This document shows positions 46,677 through 55,930 of a DNA stretch of 64,000 nt, one piece after another. This stretch comes from Fontibacillus phaseoli. GTDB lineage: Bacteria; Bacillota; Bacilli; Paenibacillales; Paenibacillaceae. Location: NCBI RefSeq assembly GCF_003337355.1, contig NZ_QPJW01000016.1:1-64000 (forward strand). Direction: 5' to 3'. The number at the start of each line of letters is the position of its first letter. Position 1 is the first letter of the stretch. The notes below the pieces were generated by a model that had not been told where the DNA came from, made no database searches, and worked only from the letters and a program-made list of their open reading frames with translations. The position numbers were made by a program, and so were the translations under genes.

Positions 46677-48107
46677 ATGAGCAAAGCAGCACCTCATGAG
46701 GAACTTGCCGAATTTATACGGGAGGAAGAGATCGAGGCATGTCTTGCCTTCGGCGACTCGGCGGCCCGCGATCCGGATTTGGTCCGGTGTATCCTGGAGA
46801 AGGCGAGGGCATCCAAAGGGTTAAGTCCGATGGAGGCCGCCGTGCTGCTTCATGTGGACGAGGAGCAAATCCTGGATGAAATCTTCACCGCGGCCCGCGA
46901 AGTGAAGGAGCGGATTTACGGAAACCGGATCGTTCTGTTCGCTCCCTTATATGTCAGCAACTACTGCGTGAATAACTGTGAGTACTGCGGATACAAGCAC
47001 TCGAACAGCGAGCTTCGCCGGAGGCGTTTGGACCGGGAAGAGCTGATTCGGGAGGTGGAAGTACTCCAGCGGCTGGGACATAAGCGTCTTGTTTTGGAAG
47101 CCGGAGAGGATCCGCTCAACTGTTCGATCGAATATGTTCTCGAATGCATGGAGACAATCTATTCGGTCAAGGTGGACAATGGCAGCATCCGCCGTATTAA
47201 CGTCAATATTGCTGCGACTACCGTGGATAATTACCGCAAGCTGGGCGAGGTCGGAATCGGAACGTACATCCTGTTTCAAGAAACCTATCACCGCCCTACT
47301 TACCGCAAGCTTCATGCCCAAGGACCCAAGGGCGATTACGACTGGCATACGACGGCGATGGACCGGGCCATGCGGGCCGGCATCGATGATGTGGGCGTCG
47401 GTGTCCTATACGGATTGTACGAGCATAAGTACGAGACCGTAGCCATGCTGCTTCATGCCAATCATCTGGAGGAAACGTTCGGATGCGGACCGCATACCGT
47501 CTCCGTGCCCCGCCTAAGATCAGCCGAAGGGGTCGATCTGGAACGTTTCCCCTATCTGGTGAGCGACAGGGAATTCAAAAAAATCGTGGCCGTGCTGCGC
47601 CTTTCCGTCCCTTACGCCGGAATGATTCTGTCCACCCGCGAGGATACGGAATTCCGCGATGAGGTCATTAAGCTCGGTATCTCGCAGATCAGCGCGGGCT
47701 CATGCACCGGAGTCGGCGGGTATATGAACACGTATGAGGAGAAGGGTACGGCAGGGGACACTCCGCAATTCGAGGTGGGAGATCAGCGTTCCCCGCTGGA
47801 GATGATCAAGGCGCTGTGCCGGGATGGCTATATCCCCAGCTATTGTACGGCGTGTTACCGCGAAGGCAGAACCGGCGACCGATTTATGCGTCTTGCCAAA
47901 TCGGGCCAGATCCACAACGTCTGCCATCCGAATTCGCTGCTGACCTTGCAGGAATATCTGCTGGACTATGGCGACGAAGAGGCCCGGGAAATCGGCCGGG
48001 CCGTGATTGAACAAAATCTCGACCGGATTCCGAAGGCCGCGGCGCGGAAGGTTACTCTAGACCGGCTGGCACGGATTGAAGCCGGGGAGCGCGACTTAAG
48101 GTTCTAG
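46677..48107 (+). CDS. hydG: [FeFe] hydrogenase maturase HydG
   Basis: A 476-residue radical SAM tyrosine lyase. The SAM cluster motif is CVNNCEYCGY (CxxxCxxC) near residue 98; the C-terminal auxiliary-cluster motif is YCTACYREGRTGDRFM near residue 393. HydG splits tyrosine to give CO and CN ligands bound to iron for the H-cluster. AGCAGGAGGG precedes ATG 46677. It is the last gene of the plus-strand operon. Confidence 0.96.
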   Translation: MSKAAPHEELAEFIREEEIEACLAFGDSAARDPDLVRCILEKARASKGLSPMEAAVLLHVDEEQILDEIFTAAREVKERIYGNRIVLFAPLYVSNYCVNNCEYCGYKHSNSELRRRRLDREELIREVEVLQRLGHKRLVLEAGEDPLNCSIEYVLECMETIYSVKVDNGSIRRINVNIAATTVDNYRKLGEVGIGTYILFQETYHRPTYRKLHAQGPKGDYDWHTTAMDRAMRAGIDDVGVGVLYGLYEHKYETVAMLLHANHLEETFGCGPHTVSVPRLRSAEGVDLERFPYLVSDREFKKIVAVLRLSVPYAGMILSTREDTEFRDEVIKLGISQISAGSCTGVGGYMNTYEEKGTAGDTPQFEVGDQRSPLEMIKALCRDGYIPSYCTACYREGRTGDRFMRLAKSGQIHNVCHPNSLLTLQEYLLDYGDEEAREIGRAVIEQNLDRIPKAAARKVTLDRLARIEAGERDLRF

Positions 48108-48150
48108 CCAAGTCCGTCGGGGATGACCCTATATGCTGTTTTCAATAAAA

Positions 48151-48200
48151 AAACCGTCCAGGGATGAAGCTATTCATTCGTCGGACGGTTCTTTTATTAA
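48151..48200. terminator. Bidirectional terminator between hydG and hydF
   Basis: AACCGTCC and GGACGGTT pair with additional inner pairing; T-runs follow on both strands (CTTTTATT plus, TTTTTTTATTG minus). Confidence 0.88.
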
Positions 48201-48211
48201 ACGGGTGATAA

Positions 48212-49459
48212 CTATACGGGCGAGTCCGCCGATTCCTCCCATGCCATGACAGCCGACGGGAATAAATCTATCGCACGCGGGAAGATGCCGTGCACATAAG
48301 CGATCAGAACGCCATAATTGACGATCGGCACTTGAGCTGCCTTGGATTCCTGGATGCGATGCAGCATTGCCTTTCGGTTAAGCATGCATGCTCCGCAGTG
48401 GACAATTAAAGCGTAGCGGCTCAAATCCGGAGGATAGCCGTATCCGGCGGCATGCTCGATATGGAGCTGTCTTCCGGTCAACTGCCTTAACCAACGCGGG
48501 ATTTTGACCGTGCCGATATCGTCCGATTGCTGGTGGTGCGTGCAGGCTTCAGCGATTAGTACGGAATCCCCGTCCTGTAAGTTTTCGATGGCGCGGGCAC
48601 CTCTGACAAGTTCATTCAGCTCCCCTTTATGACGGGCAAACAGGATCGAGAAGGAAGTGAGCGGAACATCCTTCGGGGTATCGGCGGCTACTTTGAGAAA
48701 AGCTTGCGAGTCCGTAATCACGAGCCGCGGTTTGCGACCCAGATGGCCCAGGGTTTCCTTTAGTTCGTGTTCCTTGGTCACGATCGCGACGGCATCGCTC
48801 TCCAACACGTCGCGGATGCACTGCTGCTGAGGCAGAATCAGCCTGCCTTTGGGCGCTGCCTTATCGATTGGAATGACCATGACGACAAAGTCGCCGGGCG
48901 ATATCAGATCGCCGACAATGCGGAATCGTTCGTTATCGTGAGGGAGGGCATCAATGATGGCTTGCTTCAACCCGGCGACTCCGTCTCCCGACAACGCATT
49001 GAAAGGAACCGACTTGACTCCGTACATGGCTTCAATTCCGCTTTGGATCTTGTGAACGTTCTCTACCGTATCGCTTTTGTTGATCACGCTGATGACGGGA
49101 ATGCCCTTGAATCTAAGCTCGGCAAGCAGCTCTACGTAAAAATCGTCCGCCCCCGCCGCAGCATCGGCGACCAGCAGAGCCAGGTCGGTGCGGCCTATGA
49201 TTTCCCGGGTTTTTTGCATGCGTTGCTCGCCAAGCAATCCTTCGTCGTCCAGCCCGGCCGTGTCGATCAGAATGACCGGGCCTAGCGGCAACAGTTCCAT
49301 CGCTTTATATACCGGATCGGTCGTCGTCCCTTTAACAGGGGAAACTACGGCAAGCTCCTGTCCCGTCAGCGCGTTGATGACACTCGATTTCCCCACATTG
49401 CTCCGGCCAAAAATGGCGATATGAATTCGTTCACCGCGCGGCGTGGATGATGTGCTCAT
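48212..49459 (-). CDS. hydF: [FeFe] hydrogenase maturation GTPase HydF
   Basis: A 415-residue scaffold protein. The N-terminal GTPase domain has G1 GRSNVGKSSVIN, the DTAGLDDEG G3 motif and NKSD (G4). The C-terminal cluster domain has CTHHQQSDD and HCGACMLNRKAM, the CxH...HCxxC cluster-binding pattern. HydF receives the diiron precursor and delivers it to HydA. It is transcribed after aspA with a 13-bp gap, towards hydG. Confidence 0.95.
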   Translation of the reverse strand: MSTSSTPRGERIHIAIFGRSNVGKSSVINALTGQELAVVSPVKGTTTDPVYKAMELLPLGPVILIDTAGLDDEGLLGEQRMQKTREIIGRTDLALLVADAAAGADDFYVELLAELRFKGIPVISVINKSDTVENVHKIQSGIEAMYGVKSVPFNALSGDGVAGLKQAIIDALPHDNERFRIVGDLISPGDFVVMVIPIDKAAPKGRLILPQQQCIRDVLESDAVAIVTKEHELKETLGHLGRKPRLVITDSQAFLKVAADTPKDVPLTSFSILFARHKGELNELVRGARAIENLQDGDSVLIAEACTHHQQSDDIGTVKIPRWLRQLTGRQLHIEHAAGYGYPPDLSRYALIVHCGACMLNRKAMLHRIQESKAAQVPIVNYGVLIAYVHGIFPRAIDLFPSAVMAWEESADSPV

Positions 49460-49472
49460 ATGCCTTCCCCCC

Positions 49473-50906
49473 TTATATGCCGGGAATTCCCGGTTTGGTG
49501 ATTTGGAGCGGACTCAGGATGCGGCGAACCTGATCGTCGGTCAGCAGACCGCGTTCCAGAACGAGGGTTTCGACCGTTTTGCCCTCGTTTTGAGCCGTTT
49601 TGGCAATTTCCGAAGCCAGCTCATAGCCCAGATGAGGGACAAGCGCCGTTGCCAACACGGTGGATTGCTGCAAGTGCTTCTCGCACTGCTCTTTGTTTAC
49701 CGTTATGCCGCGAATGCAGCGTTGTTCAAAGAGTTGTACGGCATGAGTAAGGATCTCCAGCGATTCGAGCAGGGACTCGGCGATAAGCGGAGAGAACGCA
49801 TTTAATTCAAGCTGTCCGCCCGCGGCGGCCCATGCAATCGCCGAGTCGTTCGCAATAACCCGCATGGCGACGAGCCCGGCCATTTCGGCCATGACCGGAT
49901 TGACCTTTCCCGCCATGACCGACGAACCGGCCTGCACGGCCGGCAGCCGATATTCACCAAGGCCTCCGGCCGGACCGGAGGCCAGCAACCGCAAATCGTT
50001 GGCGATCTTGAGCAGGTTTACCGCCGCCGCTTTCAACAGCCCGGAGACTTCGACGAAGACATCCATATTCTGCGTCGGGTCGATCGGAAATTCGCTGCGG
50101 CATAGGCCCATACCGGTCAAATCCTGCAGCACTTCCGTCACCTGATAAATATAGGCCCGGGGAGCCCCTAATCCCGTTCCGATCGCGGTACCGCCGAGAT
50201 GGATCTCGCGCAGCCGTTCTTCCGCTTTATAGAGCCGCCAGCGATCGCGGGCCACGGCTTTGGCGTAGGCGCCGAATTCCTGTCCGGCCATCATCGGCAG
50301 GGCGTCCATCAGTTGCGTTCTGCCGAGCTTCAAGATATCTGCGAATTCCTGCTCTTTTCGCTGCAACGCTTCCTGCAAGGAGGCAAAGGCTTCGCTCAGC
50401 GGCCGGAGAAGTGAGATTGCGGCGATTCGCAGAGCGGTAGGATACACATCGTTCGTGGATTGACAGCAATTCACGTGATCCAGGGGATGGACGAGGGAGT
50501 AATCCCCTTTTTGCCCGCCTAATAATTCGATCGCCCGATTGGCGACAACTTCGTTTACGTTCATGTGGGTGGAAGTGCCCGCTCCGCCTTGTAACGCGTC
50601 GACTAGAAATTGGTCCGTCAAGGCTCCGCCGAGGATCTCGTCACAGGCCAGGATAATGGCCCGGGAGACAGGGGCGGGAATCAGGGTCAGCTTACCGGTC
50701 GTCATCGCCGCTGCCTTTTTGATGATAACAATGGAGGAGAACAGGTGCCGGTTGGCGGCCCTTTCGCTTACGGGGAAGTTTTCTAAGGCCCGGGCTGTAT
50801 GAATACCGTAATAGGCGTCTAACGGGACCGCTTTTTCTCCTAACGGGTCGGTTTCGATACGGTAGCTTTGTTGCTGGTCAGAATGTAATGCATTTCCTTT
50901 GCTCAT
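49473..50906 (-). CDS. aspA: Aspartate ammonia-lyase in the hyd cluster
   Basis: A 477-residue member of the fumarase/aspartase superfamily. It has the three conserved regions: GGAGTSTHMNVNEV, QSTNDVYPTALR, and GSSVMAGKVNPV (usually GSSxMPxKxN; the proline is alanine here). It converts aspartate to fumarate and ammonia. It is the first gene of the aspA-hydF operon. A link with hydrogenase maturation, for instance giving ammonia for the bridging dithiomethylamine ligand, is an inference from position only. Fumarate as a fermentative electron sink is the alternative. Confidence 0.9.
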   Translation of the reverse strand: MSKGNALHSDQQQSYRIETDPLGEKAVPLDAYYGIHTARALENFPVSERAANRHLFSSIVIIKKAAAMTTGKLTLIPAPVSRAIILACDEILGGALTDQFLVDALQGGAGTSTHMNVNEVVANRAIELLGGQKGDYSLVHPLDHVNCCQSTNDVYPTALRIAAISLLRPLSEAFASLQEALQRKEQEFADILKLGRTQLMDALPMMAGQEFGAYAKAVARDRWRLYKAEERLREIHLGGTAIGTGLGAPRAYIYQVTEVLQDLTGMGLCRSEFPIDPTQNMDVFVEVSGLLKAAAVNLLKIANDLRLLASGPAGGLGEYRLPAVQAGSSVMAGKVNPVMAEMAGLVAMRVIANDSAIAWAAAGGQLELNAFSPLIAESLLESLEILTHAVQLFEQRCIRGITVNKEQCEKHLQQSTVLATALVPHLGYELASEIAKTAQNEGKTVETLVLERGLLTDDQVRRILSPLQITKPGIPGI

Positions 50907-51080
50907 ATAGGTGCGCCCCTATCCTGCAATTGGAATGTATTTCCTTTATGGTAAAAGAATGCGGTTTCCTCTACAGTAAAATTGATCACTGAAACAAAGT
51001 TATTTCGCTTTCCGGTGCAGTAAGGTTCTAAAGGGAATGTACCTTCCATAAGCTAGTTGTAAGAAGGAGGGGTACATGCC

Positions 51081-51362
51081 ATGGTCGAACAGGGAAAGGG
51101 GAAACGCCAGGAGTTGCACTTGATGCAAAGAAAGCTGTTGGAGATCTCGGGTGTCCTGAACGTGGAGAGCTTTGATAGCGAGGAATTTCTACTTCAGACT
51201 GAACTGGGGCACTTGACGATCCGGGGCCAAAATTTACATATCAAAAATCTCAATTTGGAGCAGGGACTTGTCAGTATTGAGGGCCTCGTGAATTCCTTGT
51301 CTTATTTGGATCCGGGTTCGCACTCTTCCGGTAAAGGTCTGCTTGGAAAGCTGTTCCGATGA
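51081..51362 (+). CDS. yabP: Sporulation protein YabP
   Basis: A 93-residue protein of the YabP/YqfC family (ELHLMQRKLLEISGVLNVES; LTIRGQNLHIKNLNLEQGLVS). In B. subtilis it is mother-cell expressed and needed for efficient spore formation together with YabQ. It reads into yabQ with a 4-nt overlap (ATGA). AAGAAGGAGGGG precedes the ATG. It marks the resumption of the conserved gene order after the hyd insert. Confidence 0.92.
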   Translation: MVEQGKGKRQELHLMQRKLLEISGVLNVESFDSEEFLLQTELGHLTIRGQNLHIKNLNLEQGLVSIEGLVNSLSYLDPGSHSSGKGLLGKLFR

Positions 51363-51928
51363 ATTTACAATTGCAGTGGGTGACTCTTCTGTGGATGTTC
51401 GCATGCGGGGGAATCTTGGGGATCGCCTTTGACAGCTACCGTGTCGTATCGGGACAGCTCCGTTTTCCCCGCTGGAGTGTACATATTCTGGACCTGTTGT
51501 ATTGGATTGCCGCTTCACTCTTCGTGTTCCGCACCCTATACCGGGTCAACCAGGGAGAACTCCGGTTTTATGTCTTTCTCGGATTGTTTATAGGCGTTTG
51601 GATTCATTTTTTGTTTCTCAGTGTTATAACCGAGCGTTTTGTGGTAAATTTAATTAAGGTAGTTCAAAAGATTTACAGAATAGCCATTAGAATAATGCAA
51701 CTTGCGGTGCTTGCACCGCTGAAATGGCTGTTAAAAAGCATACGAATGCTGCTGGGCTTTGTCTGGATCGTAGTATTTTTTATGGGGAGGGTCACACTGT
51801 CCCCGATTTGGAAACTTCTGATCTGGGCCACAAGACCTATCTGGAAGTCTCTGCGTTTGCCGGACAGGCTTCGCTCTGTTCGAAATTATTTTGCAAGATT
51901 GTGGAAAGCCTGGTTCAGCAAAGAATAA
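51359..51928 (+). CDS. yabQ: Spore cortex protein YabQ
   Basis: A 189-residue membrane protein with helices near residues 6-26, 40-60, 68-90 and 125-145. FACGGILGIAFDSYRVVSGQLR is the family signature (read as ACGGILGIAFDSYRV). It is required for spore cortex synthesis in B. subtilis. Its translation is coupled to yabP. Confidence 0.9.
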   Translation: MNLQLQWVTLLWMFACGGILGIAFDSYRVVSGQLRFPRWSVHILDLLYWIAASLFVFRTLYRVNQGELRFYVFLGLFIGVWIHFLFLSVITERFVVNLIKVVQKIYRIAIRIMQLAVLAPLKWLLKSIRMLLGFVWIVVFFMGRVTLSPIWKLLIWATRPIWKSLRLPDRLRSVRNYFARLWKAWFSKE

Positions 51929-51946
51929 CGGAGTGGAGGTGCCTTG

Positions 51947-52294
51947 ATGCGCGATGGAACGGCGAAATTGAATAAGAATGATCAGACTGCCGCTAAATCG
52001 GTCGGGGCACGCCGACGGCTTCGGTTATGGATGAGCTTTATGGTAATATTCATTGGCTGGGCAGGTTATACTTACATCGCCCAATCGGGAGAGATCGGGG
52101 ACAAATCCCATCAACTGGCGGAGCGGCAAGCTTCCAAAGAGGATACGGAGCAGAGTTTAAACCAATTAAAATATGAGTTAAACCGTCTTAAAGATCCTGA
52201 ATATATCGGTCAAATTGCCATGAAGAAATACGGACTTTACAAACCGGGTGAAATTCCGGTGCACGTATCGGAGTCTGAACCCGCAAATGACTGA
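51947..52294 (+). CDS. divIC: Cell division protein DivIC (FtsB-like)
   Basis: A 115-residue bitopic protein: basic cytoplasmic N-terminus, one membrane helix near residues 30-47, a coiled coil at about 55-90 and the conserved LKDPEYIGQIAMKKYGLYKPGE. It forms a complex with FtsL and DivIB at the division septum. ATG 51947 follows GGAGGTG; a TTG directly before it is an alternative. Confidence 0.93.
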   Translation: MRDGTAKLNKNDQTAAKSVGARRRLRLWMSFMVIFIGWAGYTYIAQSGEIGDKSHQLAERQASKEDTEQSLNQLKYELNRLKDPEYIGQIAMKKYGLYKPGEIPVHVSESEPAND

Positions 52295-52410
52295 CCCCAT
52301 GCGGGATATACGGCTGTTGACCTTGTTTGACTCATTATGTATAATCAAATCACCGCAGTCATGATTTCGAGGCCTGGCTGTATATTTTTAAGGGAGGATC
52401 ATTTTATTTT

Positions 52411-52893
52411 ATGTCAATTGAAGTGGGCACCAAGTTAGAAGGAAAAGTGACAGGCATCACGCATTTCGGAGCATTTGTGGATCTGTCAGGAGGTGTCACG
52501 GGTCTCGTTCACATCTCGGAGATCGCAGACAATTATGTTAAAGATGTCAATGATCATCTGAAGATCGGCGATATGGTTACCGTCAAAGTAATCAATGTCG
52601 ACAAGGACGGCAAGATCGGACTTTCCATTAAGCAAGCCGTTGATAAACCGGTAGAGGCTACAACAAGACCGTCTCGCGCACCACGTAGCGATCGTCCGGG
52701 AGGTAGAGACGGAGATCGTCCTGGCGGCGGATTTAACCGGGATCGGGGAGGACGTCCTTTTAAGCCGCAACCGAACAAGGCTTCATTTGAAGATAAAGTT
52801 TCCCGTTTCCTTAAGGACAGTGAAGAGCGCATTTCTTCGCTGAAGAAGAACACGGAAGGCAAACGCGGAGGACGCGGAGCCAAACGCATGTAA
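52411..52893 (+). CDS. yabR: S1-domain RNA-binding protein YabR
   Basis: A 160-residue protein. Residues 1-75 are an S1 domain (GTKLEGKVTGITHFGAFVDL; GLVHISEIADNYVKDV; KIGLSIKQ). The rest is a basic Arg/Gly-rich tail. It resembles general stress protein 13/CvfD-type ribosome-associated factors. AAGGGAGGATC precedes the ATG. It ends at a terminator. Confidence 0.92.
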   Translation: MSIEVGTKLEGKVTGITHFGAFVDLSGGVTGLVHISEIADNYVKDVNDHLKIGDMVTVKVINVDKDGKIGLSIKQAVDKPVEATTRPSRAPRSDRPGGRDGDRPGGGFNRDRGGRPFKPQPNKASFEDKVSRFLKDSEERISSLKKNTEGKRGGRGAKRM

Positions 52894-52917
52894 TCTCCTA
52901 ATTTTATAATGAAACCC

Positions 52918-52950
52918 ACCGTAGGCAACCTATTGCCTGCGGTTTTTTGT
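52918..52950 (+). terminator. Intrinsic terminator after yabR
   Basis: ACCGTAGGC and GCCTGCGGT pair with a short loop, followed by TTTTTTG. Confidence 0.85.
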
Positions 52951-53156
52951 TTTTCGCGGACATTTTCCTTCAAATTCTTTTTTTGTCGTCTGAGCACTTC
53001 AGGCGACAGGTTATTACGCAATCCACGCCTCACTTTGGATGAATTGGCAGAAAATGTTTACTTGGATTCCTCGGTTTTGTACGAACATAGGCACGCATAT
53101 GGAGTCTCATTCTCATGGGGGGCCTGTGTTCGTGATGTTTCGTGAGGCCCTCTCAA

Positions 53157-53224
53157 TTTGTCGGAAAATTCTTTATCCCAGGTTCCGGTATATGACAAAC
53201 TTTCCGTCCGGCCCCTCCTATAAT
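53157..53224 (+). promoter_or_regulatory. spoIIE promoter with 21-bp spacing and a 0A-like box
   Basis: ATGACA at 53192-53197 and TATAAT at 53219-53224 are separated by 21 nt. B. subtilis spoIIE has the same unusual spacing and depends on Spo0A~P. A 0A-like box TTTGTCGGAAAA lies at 53157-53168, one change from TGTCGAA. No tRNA genes are found between yabR and spoIIE, unlike B. subtilis. The rest of 52951-53156 shows no gene. Confidence 0.7.
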
Positions 53225-53264
53225 GGGACATACCTTACAAAAATGGAAAAGGCGGTGCCAGGTA

Positions 53265-55763
53265 ATGGAGAAGTGGAACGTGATCCCATTTCCAGGGATG
53301 AAGAAGGCGAAGGGGCAGATCAGAAGATTTCGATGGAACGGGTGGAAGCAGCTCCCGATCGTTATCAACGTCAGCAGATTGTTTGCGGCGAGCAAGTGGA
53401 CAGGCCTGTTCCTGTTGATGAGTTTTTTGCTCGGAAAAGCGACCATACTTGACGAGTTTTCTCCTTTTGCGGCCGCTTTTTTTGCGGTCATGATGTTTAT
53501 GCGGCGTGATATCGCCGTGGTGACGGGAGCGGTTATGGTTGCCGGGGCCATGTTCATTTCCGGCCATCACGCTGCCGTGATTGCGGCGGAGTTGACCATT
53601 TTCTTTCTCATTCATAAGGGATTGGAATCGTTTGAGCACGCTGACGTATCTTATGCGCCGCTTATGGTTTTTACGAGCACCTTTCTTGCATTATTGTTTG
53701 CGGCAGTGATCGGTCCGTCACTTACCTGGTATGTTTTTGTAATGACCGTTATGGACGCGGTGCTGAGCTTTGTGCTGACTTTGGTATTTATTCAAGCCGT
53801 TCCGGTCTTTACTTACCGAAAACGGAATTACCAGCTGCGCACCGAGGAAATCGTATGTCTAGTTATATTGCTGGCTTCGGTCATGACCGGTTCAGTCGGC
53901 TGGGAAATTTCCGGATTATCGATTGAACATATTTTAACGAGATATTTAATTCTTATATTTGCTCTAGTCGGGGGCGCTACGCTCGGGGCTTCGGTAGGCG
54001 TCGTAACCGGTCTGATCCTGAGCTTGGCCGATACCTCGGCTCTCTATCAAATGAGCCTGCTCGCCTTTTCGGGCATGTTGGCAGGGATGCTGCGGGAAGG
54101 GCGGAAATGGGCCGTCGGCTTCGGAATGCTGCTGGGATCGTCGATTCTGTCCATCTATTTGACGGGCTCCGCCGAAGTAATGTCATCTACATGGGAAAGC
54201 TGCGTGGCCGTACTGCTCTTTTTATTGACCCCGGGCAGCGTTGTCTCTGCTATCGCCAAATATATCCCCGGCACGCAGGATCATACCAAAACGCAGCATG
54301 AATACGCCAAACGTATGCGTGAAGTAACTGCAGGCCGGGTATCGCAATTCTCTCAAGTCTTCAAACAGTTGTCCCGCAGTTTTGGACAAATAGCCAGTTC
54401 CGGGGAGATTGCCAAGCGGAGTGAGGAAGTGGATCATTTCATGAATGCAGTCACCTCCGGCGCTTGCGCGACCTGTTTCCGCCGGAATGCGTGCTGGGAC
54501 GGAAAATTTTATCAAACCTATAAATATATGACCGAAATGATGACGGCCGTGGAAGAGAATCCGGATCTGTCTAAGGAGGAACTGCCGGCCAAATGGAACA
54601 AAATTTGCGCGAAAACCGATCAGGTCCTGTCGGTTATGAAACACGAATACAATCTTTATCAACATGATATGCACTGGAAACGGCAAATATACGACAGCCG
54701 GCTGCTGGTAGCGGAGCAACTGTCAGGGGTATCGCAGGTGATGGAGGATCTGGCGAAAGAGATTCAGCGCGAGGGACAAGCCATGTATAAGCAGGAAGAG
54801 CAGATTCGCGATGCTTTGGAAAAAATGGGCCTGTCCATTCACAGCATCGATATCGTCAACCTGGATCATGGCAATGTGGAAATCGAAGTCGTTCATGCTT
54901 ATACCCGCGGCTTTGATGAATGCCGGAAAATTATCGCGCCGCTGCTGTCCGACATCCTTGGCGAGCATATCGCGGTGATCAGCGATTCGTTGCCGGCGGG
55001 ACGCGACGGTCTGGCTACAGTGACATTTGGCTCAGCTAAAACCTATGTGATCATGACTGGAGTAGCTGGGACGGCCAAGGGCGGGGATCTGTTGTCGGGA
55101 GACAGCTTCAGCGCCATGGAACTGGGGAACGGAACGTATGCGGTTGCCATTAGCGATGGCATGGGCAACGGGGAGCGCGCCCGATTGGAGAGCAGTACCG
55201 CGCTGAATATTTTGGAGCAGTTGCTGCAATCCGGGATGGATGAGACGCTGGCGATCAAGTCGGTGAATTCGATATTAATGCTGCGTTCGCCGGATGAGAT
55301 CTACGCAACCGTAGACATGGCGCTGATTGATGAATACTCGGCCCGGACCACGTTTTTGAAAATCGGCTCCACTCCCAGCTTTATCAAGCGGGGCCAGGAA
55401 GTCATTCAGGTGTCGGCCAGCAATTTGCCGATCGGAATCATTCAGGATATCGAAGTGGATTTGGTCACGGTGCAATTGTACCCGGGCGATACGCTGATCA
55501 TGATGACCGACGGGATTTATGATGCACCCGGTTATGCGGTAAACAAGGAGTTGTGGATTAAACGTCTGATTCAGGAGATTCAGTCGGATGACCCCCAGGA
55601 AATTGCCGATTGTCTGCTTGAATCGGTCATCCGTTATCAGAAAAATGTGATCCAGGACGATATGACGGTCGCCGTAGCAAAAGTGGATCATTTCATGCCG
55701 CAATGGTCGACGCTGCATATCCCGGGCATTACTCCTCTGGAACGACCCCGGACGGTCAGCTAG
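53265..55763 (+). CDS. spoIIE: Stage II sporulation phosphatase SpoIIE
   Basis: An 832-residue membrane-bound PP2C phosphatase. About ten membrane helices cover residues 35-330; a central FtsZ-interacting region spans 330-580; the PP2C domain at 590-820 has GDSFSAMELGNGTYAVAISDGMG (motif AISDGMGNGERAR) and MMTDGIYDAPGY. It dephosphorylates SpoIIAA to release sigma-F in the forespore and helps polar septation. ATG 53265 is chosen because a longer frame from 53223 would begin inside the -10 element. Length agrees with B. subtilis (827). Confidence 0.96.
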   Translation: MEKWNVIPFPGMKKAKGQIRRFRWNGWKQLPIVINVSRLFAASKWTGLFLLMSFLLGKATILDEFSPFAAAFFAVMMFMRRDIAVVTGAVMVAGAMFISGHHAAVIAAELTIFFLIHKGLESFEHADVSYAPLMVFTSTFLALLFAAVIGPSLTWYVFVMTVMDAVLSFVLTLVFIQAVPVFTYRKRNYQLRTEEIVCLVILLASVMTGSVGWEISGLSIEHILTRYLILIFALVGGATLGASVGVVTGLILSLADTSALYQMSLLAFSGMLAGMLREGRKWAVGFGMLLGSSILSIYLTGSAEVMSSTWESCVAVLLFLLTPGSVVSAIAKYIPGTQDHTKTQHEYAKRMREVTAGRVSQFSQVFKQLSRSFGQIASSGEIAKRSEEVDHFMNAVTSGACATCFRRNACWDGKFYQTYKYMTEMMTAVEENPDLSKEELPAKWNKICAKTDQVLSVMKHEYNLYQHDMHWKRQIYDSRLLVAEQLSGVSQVMEDLAKEIQREGQAMYKQEEQIRDALEKMGLSIHSIDIVNLDHGNVEIEVVHAYTRGFDECRKIIAPLLSDILGEHIAVISDSLPAGRDGLATVTFGSAKTYVIMTGVAGTAKGGDLLSGDSFSAMELGNGTYAVAISDGMGNGERARLESSTALNILEQLLQSGMDETLAIKSVNSILMLRSPDEIYATVDMALIDEYSARTTFLKIGSTPSFIKRGQEVIQVSASNLPIGIIQDIEVDLVTVQLYPGDTLIMMTDGIYDAPGYAVNKELWIKRLIQEIQSDDPQEIADCLLESVIRYQKNVIQDDMTVAVAKVDHFMPQWSTLHIPGITPLERPRTVS

Positions 55764-55930
55764 GAAATAGGGAGTTGTCAAAATATAAAAATCGGGACGT
55801 TAGTCATAATTTAGACAAAATATTGTATATTTTTACATGGGAATGTTTTGAAGTATGTAGTAAAATATACCCTATCGTTCATGTTATACACCAAATATGG
55901 CACTATTTCTCAAATTTTAAATATATTTTT

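Noticed and set aside
52951-53191. tRNA genes between yabR and spoIIE, expected from B. subtilis order
   Set aside because: No cloverleaf, T-loop GGTTCGA or CCA end could be found.
53039-53452. 137-codon ORF overlapping the spoIIE start
   Set aside because: It crosses the spoIIE promoter and start and shows no family features.
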